Assembly: GCA_028015205.1 (NCBI GenBank) | Contig: JAPWFG010000026.1 | Coordinates: 496,001 to 560,000, forward strand | Reading direction: 5' to 3' | Length of the DNA stretch: 64,000 bases | From: Mytilisepta virgata | Taxonomy: Eukaryota; Mollusca; Bivalvia; Mytilida; Mytilidae | Shown: positions 21,790 through 33,179 of the stretch, in pieces | How positions within the stretch are numbered: the first letter of the stretch is position 1 | Layout: every line of letters begins with the position of its first letter | Notes under the pieces: model-generated | What the model saw: the letters and a program-made list of their open reading frames with translations, nothing else | Database searches by the model: none | Told to the model about the DNA's origin: nothing | Made by a program: the position numbers and the translations under genes

Positions 21790-24010
21790 CAGGGGCGGAT
21801 CCAGAACCTCCATGCCTGGAGATGCACAATGTGCAAAAAATAAGATCACATTCATGGATATGTATATACATGTCAAATAAACGAAAATAACATATGTTAT
21901 AATATAAAAAACATTTACTGTTTAACAATTATTTATACTGAAATAAAATAAATATATACATTTGTACATCTGTATAAACATGTAAGTTATTCTGCAAGAA
22001 TTTCTGGCAGTATAATGCTCCTTGGAGTTTAGTTGAAAATAGATTAACATCATCTTTTGGCTGGATTTCTGTTTGTGTGTGTGTGTACATCATAACCAAT
22101 GACGATGCCCTGTTACTTGACATGGTTGACCTCAAATAGTTTTTCACAAGTCACAGTCTGCTGATCACATGATGTTACAGGAAATGTCCCACATAAAGTT
22201 CTGTTGATGCTTTAATTTGTAGATCACCAAATCTGGTAGTCATTTCAGATAAAATATGACCAAGAACTTGGATAGAAATAGCTTTTATGAACATTCCTCT
22301 ACTTATTCACTGGGAACATTTGATCTTTTTGTCTGACGCCCACAAGTTCTAGGTTTTGAAGGTGTTATATCTAAATCTTCTGCCGTTGTCAAGATTTCCT
22401 TGTACCGTTTGCATGGTAATGGTCTATGTTTTTCTCAAATCCTGTAAAGAACTTTTACAAGGCTAACTGATCCAAGTGCACTCACAACATCAACAGCCCT
22501 ACCTAATAAAATGAAATAATACATAGATAATTTTACAAATCAATAATAAAAGATTACAACATACTGCAACTGTCTTGCCATTTGAATGTTTTTGTTCCAA
22601 TTACATGTATCAGTATTATTTTCTTATAATGATACAGTGACTGTCAGTACATTAATAAAATTTAAAATCTGTTTATTTGCAAGATATTCTGTTTTGTTTT
22701 CTATTGGTCAGTTATTTATTTTATTTACAAGATCAAAACTGGGGTTGTATTTATAATTGGTATACATATATTACATTTAAAAAAAATTATTCCCTTAGAT
22801 TATTACTAACATTACCTTGATGTGAAGTGCTTAGCTGATTAAGGCAACCAATGCGTTTTGTTATCACACGTAAAAAGTAAATAGAAAGAAATCTACCAGA
22901 AAAAATAATATACATGTAAATTACTCATAAAAAGAAACTTAAGTCCCCTAGAAAAGCTACATGTATAAATGATTTTTTATTTATCTGCTCCATCATAGCA
23001 CTGGCTCTTCATCTCGTGTAAATCTAGTCCCATCTCTAGCAATATTCTCAGTAGCTCCATGGAAAGTCTCTCACCACTAACGTCTACGAAATCAACAACG
23101 TTTTCTTTAATGCTACCTTCAAATAGAAGAAAACCAAATGAATATCTTTCGGTTAGGACAATTTATCATATATTTAGTACTAAATACAGTCATTTTGCAT
23201 ATATGATAAAGCACAATATGCTCCATTCATATTGAATACATTCTCGGTCAACCTTCATGTACATAATTATTTAATTTCAAGATTTTTCTATGACATGAAC
23301 ATGTGTTTAAATGTTTAATATAAAAATGAGATATACCAACCTGTTAAATCAACAAAATGCAGACAAACTGTTAACTGTTCTGTGTTTGATACATCTCGAA
23401 CTTCACCAGGAGACACACAAAAAAAAACATCCACAGTCTAAAACATCTTTAACAATTTTCTTTCTAATCATCGAGCATATGTCAATAATTTCATTCTGGA
23501 TGGTCTTGGATCTCTATGTGACAGTTATGGGTGCTGTGTTGAAATGTTCAGAACGAATTTTATCACCAGCATCAACTCTAAAGTCCAAAAATGCTTGAAA
23601 ATTTCCTACATTTACATTATCCCCAATGTTCAAGTATTTACCATCATCCCTGTGGCCGTGAAGAGCAAATAAGAACAGTTGTTACTATTGATTCTAAGAC
23701 CATATAATTTTTTCCTTACGGTCTAGTCAATTTTGTTCATTTCCAAGACGGCACTAGTATTTCGTTTCATCTGCTTAAGAAACATTCCACCCTTTGTAAA
23801 ACACTGAACCCTTCCCATAAAGATGTTGTTAAATGCCTCCATAGCCTTTTTCCAATTTCTGGAAGGGACATAAACAAGTTTTTTCTTCCTTTTTCTGGTT
23901 CTTGCTAAAAAAAAACGTACGCAACGTAGGCAGAATGCCCATCCTTTGATGTACTGTACACTAATCTAGGATACCTTTTAATCCATTCTCTCCTAAAGCA
24001 TCTGTCTTTT
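21790..24010 (-). mobile_element. Decayed hAT DNA transposon
   Basis: The left edge CAGGGGCGGATCCAGA (21790-21805) matches the terminal sequence that I know from animal hAT elements. The minus strand inside carries the transposase remnant listed separately. I could not find the matching inverted terminus on the right, so that edge is set by the last recognisable coding block. Confidence 0.68.
22160..24010 (-). pseudogene. hAT transposase remnant (TTF zinc finger / DUF4371 / dimerisation region)
   Basis: Translated minus-strand blocks occur in the family order with stops and frameshifts between them. Near 23990-23740 are RREWIKRYPRLVYSTSKDGH and NWKKAMEAFNNI (TTF-type finger region). Near 23680-23400 are GHRDDGKYLNIG, NFQAFLDFRVDAGDK and TIQNEIIDICS (DUF4371-like). 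Near 23120-23010 is VDVSGERLSMELLRILLEMG. Near 22500-22330 are RAVDVVSALGSVSLVKVL and LDITPSKPRTCGRQT. The last block leads toward the C-terminal dimerisation region. These match the hAT group that gave rise to ZMYM1- and THAP12-like host proteins. The copy is clearly dead. AG-like sites at block edges are probably chance. Confidence 0.82.
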
Positions 24011-24639
24011 GTCTGACTTCTTAAAATTAAAAATAGATACTTCCTAGACATCTGCCTTGGCTATTTCTTTTATTATTTTCGGTGACCTACAAAATCTACG
24101 GAAAGTTCACACCTTTTCTAACAAATTCATTGAACATATGCTGGATGTTACAAGTATATATTTATCTGTTTTACGTTTTACGTTTTGAATTAAAAAAATA
24201 ATAAATGATCAGTTTAAGTTATATTCAGTTCGTTTCAATAACAAAAAATATGAATAACATTTTAGTCGTATGTAAATCGAGACATTCACTGATGAATATA
24301 ATATAGTGTGTCCTAATTGAAAATTATCGTAGTAAAAAAAACTTGATCAGTTTGATTTCGGGGAAAAAATGAAGACACCAGACCATTTTCTGTCAATGTT
24401 GAGAATAAAAAGTGACTTAATATCAAATATTTAATTTAAAGACACAGAACTTGGATCAATTGTGACACACTTTTCTGATTCATCCAGATTTAACCAGTTT
24501 AAATCAATGTCGTTTATATATATATTGCAATGTTTTTACGCAATTATACAACGGTTCTTCAAAATAGAAAAAATTGGTGATAAAAATATTTTTTTCTTGC
24601 CCTGTTTATCAGTTAGATCTATATTTCCATTTTTTTTTT
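24011..24639. other. No recognisable gene
   Basis: AT-rich. The short plus-strand frame at 24462-24728 runs into a repeat and is not supported. Confidence 0.4.
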
Positions 24640-25025
24640 ATACCCGCCGCAAACGAAGTTTGGCGGGGGGGGGGGGGGTATATAGGTTTCAGTCTGTCTG
24701 TCTGTCTGTCCATCCGTCGGCTGTCTGAAATAACGTTGTCAGTTTTGCTCTAAATGCTTTAGCTTTTGAGATATAAGACAAAAACTGCAGTTTATGTTCT
24801 ATTTTTAGCCATGTCGGCCAAGTTGGTTGGCAGAAGGGGTCATCGGATATATTTTTTAAACTAGATACCCCAATGATGCTTGTGGACAAGTTTGGTTCCA
24901 TTTGGCCCTGTAGTTTCAGAGGAGAAGATTTTTGTAAAAGTTAACGGACGACGACGGACGACGGACAACGACGGACACCAAGTGATGAGAATAGCTCACT
25001 TGACCCTTTGGGTCAGTTGAGCTAA
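24640..25025. mobile_element. Composite of two hairpin-headed element fragments
   Basis: The left part is a plus-strand head: TATACCCGCCGCAAACGAAG then TTTGGCGGG, a G run and TATATAGG, followed by a GTCTGTCTGTCC tract. From about 24735 the sequence turns into the minus-strand TTAGCTCA class (CCATGTCGGCCAAGTTGG, TTTCAGAGGAGAAGATTTTT, ACGACGGACGACGGAC), whose head ends at 25025 as GGGTCAGTTGAGCTAA. Two elements are joined head to head here, either by insertion or by deletion. Confidence 0.65.
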
Positions 25026-26824
25026 ACATAAACATTTTTCAAATAGGAGTTAGTTTCCTTAATCCGAAAATCAGTAATTTAAAGGATATTTTAAAACATT
25101 TATAATTTTAATTAATTTATTTTCGAGGTTCCTTGATGATTAAGAGTTGTTAATGGTCTGGATTTTAAACTGAGCTTGCGCAGTCTAATGTTTGAAAAAT
25201 AAATGATAAAACTAATTAAGAAAAGAATATAACATGTATATCAAATTAAAAAAATATTGACAACAGAAATAAAATGACTTTCAGTAAAGACATGAAAATT
25301 AGATAAAATAAAAAAAAAACAAAAATGGAAAATCTAAAACAAATGTGAGAATATCCCCCCAAAAAATAAAAGGAAAAAGGGAAAAAAGAGAAAATTTACA
25401 TACATACAGTACATTTGTTAATTTTTTTTACAAATGTAAGTATATAATAAAACATGATAAATGATGGTTACCAGGATATATTTTATTTTTAACCATGACT
25501 GTAAATAATTTTCTCTTTCAAAGAGTACGCCAAGTTGTCAGATTGAAATTACTTTGGACGAAGGGAGGAAATATAAATTTTCACTGATAATATATACAAC
25601 GAAATAAAAATATTGTTTGTCTATGATCGTTAGTAAGTTTTCACCAATAGCTTTGTTTTTCATTAAGTAAAGCCACGAAATACCAAATGGATATTCGAAG
25701 GAGGTGAAAATCGAAAACAGCTGACAAACTACGGAGAACAACGAAGACAATTAAGACCAAAACAATACAAAAATTACACTTAAAAACCAAAAACGTATGA
25801 ACAACATGGACCCCACCAAAAACCGGGGGGAAAGTCAGGTGCTCCGGAAGAGTAATGTATAATTGAAATAGTATGTACTAGTTTTGGAGATGAGTTAACA
25901 GTGGCGTAGCTTGCCTCATTCTAAAAGAGAGGCAAATATTTCAACTTCCAAAATGACATGGATTAATATTTTTTAAAGAATTTTCTCTAATTTAAAATGT
26001 ATGACCTGACATGATCCAGAGATTGGTATTCTATTTATAATGGCCAGATTGAGAGAGTTTTGCCTTCACTAATATATTGCACTTATGAGGTTAATGTGAT
26101 TCTAATTTCGCGGAAACGTCAGATGAAACACCAGCACAGTATTTTAATTACTTCCTAGAAGTATAGGGAAAATGCAAAGTGTTTAAGGTACTTATTTTCT
26201 CAAGAATCTAATCTACAACATGCTCCCATTACAAAACTAAATATCAGAATATAATACAAAAGGTCGATTGAAGGGTTAATATAGATTTCAGAAAATGCTA
26301 TTTATTCTTCAATAAACATGCAGTGATATAAAATCATCCAATATTGTGGTACATGTATAAACTAATCAGTGTTGCTAACTTAGCAGCATTTTGCGGTTAG
26401 GAGTAGATAATTTGTAGGAATAGGATGGCCCATCCTTATAAAATTGTTATTTTTTGCAATGGATTTAAGTACATATGGACGAGATATTTTAAACAATTTC
26501 ATTTGTTTTATTGTGCCCGTATAGCATATGATTCATATCAATATACAGGTCCTTTTGGTGTGACGCTATTTCATCCCGTAAATGGGGATAGTCAAGAAAA
26601 GCAGGGAAATATTTTGGCCCAGTTCTCTTTCTAGTTATCTGCCCGAATATCTCAATTCTTTTTTGGTTTTTAAATAAAATTTTAACATTTTCAAAGCTAT
26701 TTAAGTGAGGTCACTACCTGAATTGTGGAGTTAGACTTCTATTAGGGAGCAACCATTTGATTTTTATGGGGAGGGGAAGGGCTAGGATCAAATTTAAAAT
26801 TAAAAGGCCGGACCAGACTTTTGT
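25026..26824. other. Non-coding, with a retroelement-tail fragment
   Basis: AT-rich. 25795-25860 on the minus strand has CTTCCGGAGCACCTGACTTT and a TTTTTGGTGGGGTCCATG phrase, a short piece of the tail family at 27560-27830. The rest shows no feature. Confidence 0.45.
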
Positions 26825-26887
26825 CAAAATAAAAAGACATGATCACTTTAGGTGTGAATAAAATGCAGGACCGGTGTCAATCAGGAA
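26825..26887. repeat. Inverted repeat arm (partner at 30450-30515)
   Basis: CAAAATAAAAAGACATGATC then ACTTTAGGTGTGAA and GGTGTCAATCAGGAA is the near reverse complement of 30450-30515. The two arms face each other across 3.6 kb holding the reverse transcriptase remnant and the CT-rich minisatellite. Confidence 0.7.
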
Positions 26888-27544
26888 ATGCTTATATTCG
26901 TTGAATTCGGCGGTCTAATTTTTCAACAAACAATCGGCATTCCAATGGGAACCAACTGTGCTCCTCTCCTCGCCGATCTGTTTCTGTACTCATATGAAGC
27001 GGACTTCACTCAAGGGTTACTACGTGAAAACAAAAAGAAACTAGCCCAATTCTTTAATTTCACTTTTCGTTATATAGATGATGTGTTGTCGTTAAATAAC
27101 GACAAATTCCAAGACTTTCTACATCTTATCTACCCCAGTGTGCTTGAAATTAAGGATATTACAGATACACCAAAGTCCGCTTCATATTTGGATTTGTTTC
27201 TTGAAATAGACTATGAGGGACATTTGAAGACAAAACTTTATGACAAACGTGATGACTTCAACTTTCCTATTGTTAATTTTCCCTTCTTGAGTAGCAATAT
27301 ACCAGAATCGCCTGCATATGGCGTCTACGTTTCTCAGCTTATCCAAATTTCAAGGGCATGCGTCAGTTACCCTGACTTTCGAAAAAGAGGATTACTGCTG
27401 TCATAAAAGCTTCTTAACCAGGGTTTTATCAGGGATAAGTTGATGTCATCACTTAGGAAATTTTACGGTCGTCATCACGAATTGATTGACAATTACAGGG
27501 TTCCAATATCTAAGATGATGTTGGACCTGTTCCCACTGTCGTAA
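26888..27544 (+). pseudogene. Reverse transcriptase fragment, Penelope-like or related retroelement
   Basis: The open part (172 codons) begins inside the palm domain. It shows QTIGIPMGTNCAPLLADLF, then the catalytic FRYIDDVLSLNN with the paired aspartates, then KLYDKRDDFNFPIVNFPF and AYGVYVSQLIQISRACVSY. A TAA at 27404-27406 interrupts it. The same frame then continues with family-typical sequence (KLLNQGFIRDKLMSSLRKFY) to a TAA at 27542-27544. There is no N-terminal part: the frame starts abruptly beside an inverted-repeat arm ending at 26887. I recognise the RT family as very abundant in mussels. The exact class is uncertain because no endonuclease domain is attached. Confidence 0.88.
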
Positions 27545-27830
27545 CCTTTCATGTGCCTCCACCGATTTGCGACTTCCCCAGGATTGACTTTGTTGAAATT
27601 CACGACGGGTGAAATATACGGAGCAGGAACTGCTTACCCTTCCGGAGCACCTGGGTTCACTCCTGGTTTTTATAGGAGTTCGCGTTGTTCATTGTTTTTT
27701 AGTTTTCTGTGTTTATTTTTTGTGCTTGTGGTTGTTCATTTGTCTTCCCGGGTTTGTCTGTCCAATGGAGTACGTTTTTTTATTGTTTATTAGATATATT
27801 TGCCCTTTTTGTTTCAATGAAAATAAAAAT
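27545..27830 (+). mobile_element. 3' tail of the reverse transcriptase element
   Basis: Directly follows the RT remnant. It contains TGAAATTCACGACGGGTGAA, CTTCCGGAGCACCTGGGTTC, ACTCCTGGTTTTTATAGG, a T-rich stretch and GGGTTTGTCTGTCCAATGG. Detached copies lie at 5515-5770, 31390-31690 and 28318-28420 (plus) and at 10985-11335 and 25795-25860 (minus). That pattern is expected of 5'-truncated retroelement insertions. The small open frames across 27551-27947 are by-products. Confidence 0.75.
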
Positions 27831-28879
27831 TTCAATGAACGGAAATTCGAGATTGGCCTATTTCAACGTCGGGAATACGGGATGGAAATGAGGCGGGATC
27901 AGGGAAAATGCAATTTTTTGAGTCGGGAATTCGGGCTACAAATTTAGCGGGATGATTTTTTTTGTTGTTGAGTACATCTGTCTTATGTCTAATTGTGTTT
28001 AAAATGATCAACTGATTAAACAAATTTAAAGTCGAACAATCTATCACAGTAGAACATGAAGTTACCAACATTTTATAACTAATTATGAGACTTAGAAATT
28101 AAAATTCATAATCAGAACAAGACAACCTAGGGTTACGGTATATAACTCGGTCAATAACAATTCAATTATATATGTATTATGACGATTTTGGACCATGGGC
28201 AGTCCAAACTCTTCGGGAATTCGGGATAAGCTCTTTTTAACCACGGGATTTCGGGATTTGCTACTTTTTTCAGCGGGAAGTCTGAAACAGAATCCCTCCT
28301 ACACCCCCACCCCCCTCTGTGACGGGTGTCATTAACGGAGCAGGTCACGTTTACCTGAAGTCAATCCCGGCTTTTAATGGGAGTTCACCTTGCCACTGTT
28401 TTAGTTTCTGTAATGTCTTGTCGTATTTTCATGCCCTTCCCACGAATGTGGATGGGGCATATAAAGTTACCAGTAGTATATAGGTGGTTCTAAATTATTA
28501 TTTGTGGAGGAGGAGCCAAATATGATAACCGGAAGTAGTGGAATTTCTCGCCATTTTTCCATTATTTGTTTACGGAAGTGACGTCAATCAGGTACTGGAT
28601 TCAGGATGTGTCGTCTCGGCATGCTTGACCGGTAATCGGATAGGATTATCTCCCACTCTCCCCGCGTCTCGGTCCTCACCGGGTCTTTCATCGGTCCGTA
28701 TAGGGTAAGGGTCTCGCATCGAGTCTCTAGGGACTGATACTCTCACTGTTTTGCCGAAGTCCCAGAGTATTCGAAGTACAGAGGAGTGATTGTGTTATCT
28801 CCCCTTTTCCCGTGCTTTTCATTCCAGATAATCTTTTCTGTTTGTTCAAGGGAAGTCCAACAGTAGGACTGGATTATGT
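27831..28879. other. Non-coding spacer with a tail fragment
   Basis: 28318-28420 is a decayed piece of the retroelement tail (GTGACGGGTGTCATTAACGG, GGAGTTCACCTTGCCACTG). 28540-28800 is less AT-rich than its surroundings but shows no exon or hairpin head. Confidence 0.45.
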
Positions 28880-30235
28880 CCCCTTACCCCCATTTCGGTT
28901 GATGCTGTCGCTGCTCTTCGCTTGCTCCCTACTGCTCATTGCTGTTCACCGCTGCTCTTCTATTGCTTTTCGCTTCTCATTGCTGTTCATCCTGCTCTTC
29001 TCTTTCTCTTCACTGCTCATTGCTGCACATCGGTACTCATCGCTTGCTCCCTGTTGCTCTTTGTTGGTCAACTCTTTCTCTGTGCTTCTCTTAGCTGTTC
29101 ATCTCTTGCTCCGTACTACTCTTTTCTTGCTCCTTGTTACTCATCGCTGCTCTTCTCTTGGTTCTTCCTTTCTCCATGCTGCTCTTTGCTGCTCATCGCT
29201 ACTCATGACTATACCTACGTGCTCATTTCGTTTTTTTTTGGTGCTACTTGTAGCTGTTTTGCTGCTGCTGCTGCTCCGTGCTGATCATCGGTGCTCTACT
29301 CTTGCTCATTACTGCTCTTTGCTACTTGCTGCTCTTTGTTGGTCATCTCTTCCTCCTTCCTTTCTCTATTACTCCTCTTTGCTGCTCATCGCTACTCATG
29401 ACTATACTCGCGTCCTCATTTCGGTTTTTTGGTGCTACTTGTCGCTGTTTTCTCTTCTGCTGCTGCTCCTGCTGCTCCGTGCTGATCACCGGTGCTGCAC
29501 TCTTGCTCATCGCTGCTCTTCACTGCTCTTCTCTTGCTTTTCGGTACTCTTCGTTGCACTTCTCTGCTCATTGCTGCTCTTTGCTACTCTTCTTACCTCC
29601 TGCTCTTTGTTGGTCATCTCTTGCTGCGTCCTTTCTCTATGCTGATCTTTGCTGCTAATCGCTACTCATGACTATACTCACGTGCTCATATCGGTTTTTT
29701 GGTGCTACTTTTTGCTGTTTTAGCTGCTACTGCTGCTCCTGCTTCATGTTGCCTTTCGTCATCGCTGCTCTTCTCTTGCTCATCGCTGCTCCTTGTTGCT
29801 GATCGCTACTCATGACTATACTCACGTGCTCATTTCGTTTTTTTGGTGCTACTTGCCGCTGTTTTCGCTGCTACTGCTTGTTGCTGTTCGTCATCGCTGC
29901 TCTTCTCTTGCTCATCGCTGTTTTTGTCTTGCTTCGCGCTGATCATCTGTGTTCTTCTCTTGCTCTTCGGTACTCTTCGCTGCTCTTCTCTGCTCATTGA
30001 TGCTCTTTGCAACTCATTGATGCTTTTGATGCTCATCTCTTGCTCCCTGCTGCTCTTCATTGGTCATCTCTTGCTCCTTCCTTTCTCTATTCTGCTCTTT
30101 GCTGCTCATCGCTACTCATGACAATACTCACGTGCTCATTTCGGTTTTTTGCTGCTACTTATCGCTGATTTCGCTGCTGCTGCTTCTGCTGCTTGTTGCT
30201 GTTCGCCATCGCTGTTCTTCTGCGGACCTGAAAGA
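28880..30235 (+). repeat. CT-rich minisatellite with a higher-order unit
   Basis: About 1.35 kb of degenerate GCTGCTCTTCTCTTGCTCAT words (short period, strong purine/pyrimidine strand bias). A longer phrase (TACTCATGACTATAC then CGTGCTCATTTCGGTTTTTT and GGTGCTACTTG) returns near 29195, 29392, 29660, 29805 and 30108, so the words are arranged in irregular higher-order units of about 150-270 bp. All three plus frames stay open for long stretches and give Leu/Ser/Cys-rich strings (for example 28812-29645), which is what such a repeat gives by chance. Confidence 0.9.
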
Positions 30236-30734
30236 GAGCACCCTTATGAAACGGAAATTGTTTTAGTCTTTTCGGACGGGAATGAACATTTACAGATTCC
30301 AGTCCTACTTCTAACCCTAACTCAAGTCCTAACCCTAAACATAACTCTAGGGCTAGGATGAAAAGTTTGATCCTGCCTTTTTTTTCGTCGAAATTTTGGT
30401 CCTGGTCTTTTTTCGGCCAAAATTTTTATTTTCATTTAAACCCAAAAAATTCCTGATTGACACAGTTCCTGCATTTTAATTTTCATACCTAAAGTGATCC
30501 CGTCTTTTTATTTTGCCAAAATCCTCATTACTTAGTAGCCATGTTAACTTCTTTACAATATTTGAGGATTCTGAATATTTTTATTATAACATGTGAAAAC
30601 AAACTTCTTTCTCAGAGAAGCATATTTTGGACAGTTAAAAATAAAGTTGCATTTCATCTCCTATTTCTCTTAAATCTTTAGGCTGATTATATAGGTTCTC
30701 ACACGAGTTCAAAATGAAGACTGTGAAATCTTCA
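30236..30734. other. Non-coding, holds the right inverted-repeat arm
   Basis: 30450-30515 is the partner of 26825-26887. A short CTAACCCTAA-like patch at 30310-30345 is degenerate. Confidence 0.5.
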
Positions 30735-30910
30735 ACGAGTTTTTAAAATTCACGTCTTTCCCGAATGGAGGGAGCGAAACGAGGGCAAGGACGCTGAATT
30801 TTAAAAACTAGTCGAAGATTTTTCGACGGTCAGGCGAGCGGGGAAAATCTAAAGCCTTTAACCTAGATCTTTGAAACTTTGCAGATTGTTTACAGACATA
30901 TTGAAACTGT
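30735..30910. mobile_element. Hairpin and fragment shared with 17230-17330
   Basis: CTTCAACGAGTTTTTAAAAT then TCA pairs with TGAATTTTAAAAACTAGTCG then AAG across 30735-30818. The central loop has GGGAGCGAAACGAGGGC. Downstream, GACGGTCAGGCGAGCGGGGA and CTTTGAAACTTTGCAGATTG match 17230-17300. This is probably another hairpin-headed element whose body continues to about 30910. Confidence 0.6.
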
Positions 30911-31019
30911 ATATGGAGACGTTTTTCCATATTGTTGCTTGTTTGGAACTTAACCATTTCTTAGTCATTTAGATAAAGCAAAAAAAAAAACGTTGAGAAA
31001 TACTTATTATAGACTATAA

Positions 31020-32195
31020 CAACTGAAATTTATCACTCCTTAATTGATTAATGTGAGAATGTTTTCCTTAGGAAACAACCCAAGGTGTAACACAAAAACA
31101 CATGATAAAATTTGATCAATAAGATATTCAGTTTTCAATGCACACATAGTACAAGATAATAAATGCATTTTAATTTTTCTTTAATCTATCATAATTTTAA
31201 ACTTACTTAATACCTACAAAAATCATAAGTATGGAGAAAAATATTTCAACTATTCAAAACAGAATTTGTTTCAGTTTATACAAAGTATAAGTGTTCAAAA
31301 CTGAGATTAAACACAACCTACGCCTATTTTCACTGTATAGTCCATCGTATTTAAAAGAAGGTTCATGTACCTCCACCAATTTGTGAAAACCACCGGATTG
31401 ACATTGTTGAACTTCACGACGGGGGCAGTATACGGCTAGAAACAGCTTCGTTACATGATTCTCATCCTTCCGGAGCACCTGAGTTCAGTCCTGGTTTTTA
31501 TAGGAGTTCTTGTTGTTCATTGTTTTTTTAGTTTACAGTGTTTATTTTATGTGCTTGCTGTTGTTCATTCGTCTTCCCGTGTTTGTCTGTCTAATGGATT
31601 GCGTTTTTTAGTTTAGTCCTTAGGCATATTTGTCCTCTTTAAACTTAAATTTGGATTATCTCCCCTTTCATCTAGTTTTTGAAAATGGTCAATTAAAAAA
31701 AAAAATAAACATAACTCACACATTGTTTGAAGTGTTTATTTTCCATAATTCATCTAAGCAAACTCGCAACATCTCTCCCTGTCAACATGGGTTTTCACAC
31801 CCCATAAATTCGTTTGAATGTACGTAATCACTAAATATCAATGAGCATAAACGAACTTTTCGAGCTTTCCTCGTAAAATACATTTCGTGGATTAAGTTGT
31901 CCTTGAAATCATTCAAAATTGGTGTTCTACGAAAAATAAATATTTCACAGTATTCTTTAAAAGTTTTTCTCAAAGTTTTTTGTTCGATCTAAATTTAAAT
32001 AAATCTATATGTTTTTACCACAACCGTACTAATTATATTGTATACTGTTACTACCATTCTGTTAACCCCATGCACATGTTGCTTCATACAAAATGTTTGC
32101 CGACCAATGACAAAGGAGATTCTAAAGTTTTAACCAACCAGAAACAAACAAAATACAAACGTCATTGCAACCTTCAAATAAATTCTTTATATAAC
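31020..32195 (+). repeat. Duplicated block A', second copy
   Basis: Second copy of 5170-6290, including its embedded retroelement tail (31390-31690). The tail lies at the same relative position in both copies, so it inserted before the duplication. Identity looks moderate, with indels throughout. Confidence 0.75.
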
Positions 32196-33010
32196 ACTCA
32201 AGACTAAAAGTGAGGTCAATTTGGATATAGGTGTTACAGCTACCGAAAATTTGACTCAAGTCTTAAATTCAAGTCAAGGTCACAGACAGCCATTTACCCA
32301 CCAAATATGGTTGTTTTATGTACTGCAGTTGCTGAGAAATGGATATTATCCCAAACAGGAAAGTCAGTCATGCATGAAATAGAGGTCAAAGGTAAGGTGT
32401 CAGATGTTAAAATAGTATATACTAAGAACTTCTATCATCCAAATACTCTGGGTCTAGTTACAAAGGTAGTACAGTTCCTGAGAAATAGACTAAATCATGA
32501 AAATGTATATTAAGTCACTCAAGCATGAAATTCGGGTCAAGTTCAGCTGATGGGTGTTAGACTGGCATGTATCCACCAAGAACTATCTATTGACCAGATA
32601 TGAATGGCTTAGGTATGACAGTTGCTAAGAAATGGACTTAATAGCGAAAATGTGACACAGGTCACTTACCCATTAAATTGAGGTCAAGGTCAAATGGCAA
32701 GTGTCCTACCGACATGTACTCACTAAGAATTATCTATTGACCAAAAATGGTGGGTCTAGTTATTGAAGTTGCTGAGAACTGAAGCTAATCTCGAAAATGT
32801 GACAAAGTCACTCAAGCATGAAACTGGGGTCAAGGTCCAAAGCCAGGTGTCAGACTGGCATGTACCCACTAAGAAGTATCTATAGACCAAATGTGGTTGG
32901 CCTAGGTATGCGGAGAAATGGATTTAACCACGAAACTTAGACGCATATTTTACATTTATGTTTATGAAGTCATCGAACCATGAAAATGATGTCAGCGTCA
33001 CAAGACAAGT
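32196..33010 (+). repeat. Tandem repeat family C, forward array
   Basis: About five units of roughly 150 bp. Each has AGACTGGCATGTA(C/T)CCAC, AAGAACTATCTATTGACCA, a GTTGCTGAGAAATGGA block and CAAGTCACTCAAGCATGAAA. It directly abuts block A'. Confidence 0.85.
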
Positions 33011-33179
33011 ATACTGTGACAAACCTTATACGATAAGCTCTCTTTGGACCATAAGTCTAAATTGTAGGTATTATATGTGCAAAGTTATTAAAGTTTTTAA
33101 AAAGTTTACGCTGCCGCCGCCGCCAGAAAGTAAAACCTATATATCTCACCTTCACGACTTTCCGTCGCAGGCGAGACAA

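Noticed and set aside
26888..27544. Endogenous retrovirus
   Set aside because: No long terminal repeats, gag, protease or envelope are visible. The RT motifs and tail fit a non-LTR or Penelope-like retroelement.
28578..28585. TGACGTCA, a CRE-like site
   Set aside because: An 8-base match is expected about once in a window of this size, and no promoter or gene start lies next to it.
28812..29645. 277-codon open frame rich in Leu, Ser and Cys
   Set aside because: It lies in the CT-rich minisatellite. All three plus frames are open there, and the residues simply reflect the CTG/CTC/TCT words.
30310..30350. CTAACCCTAA-like words suggesting a telomere remnant
   Set aside because: Only a few degenerate words with no regular array; the animal telomere repeat TTAGGG/CCCTAA is not continued.
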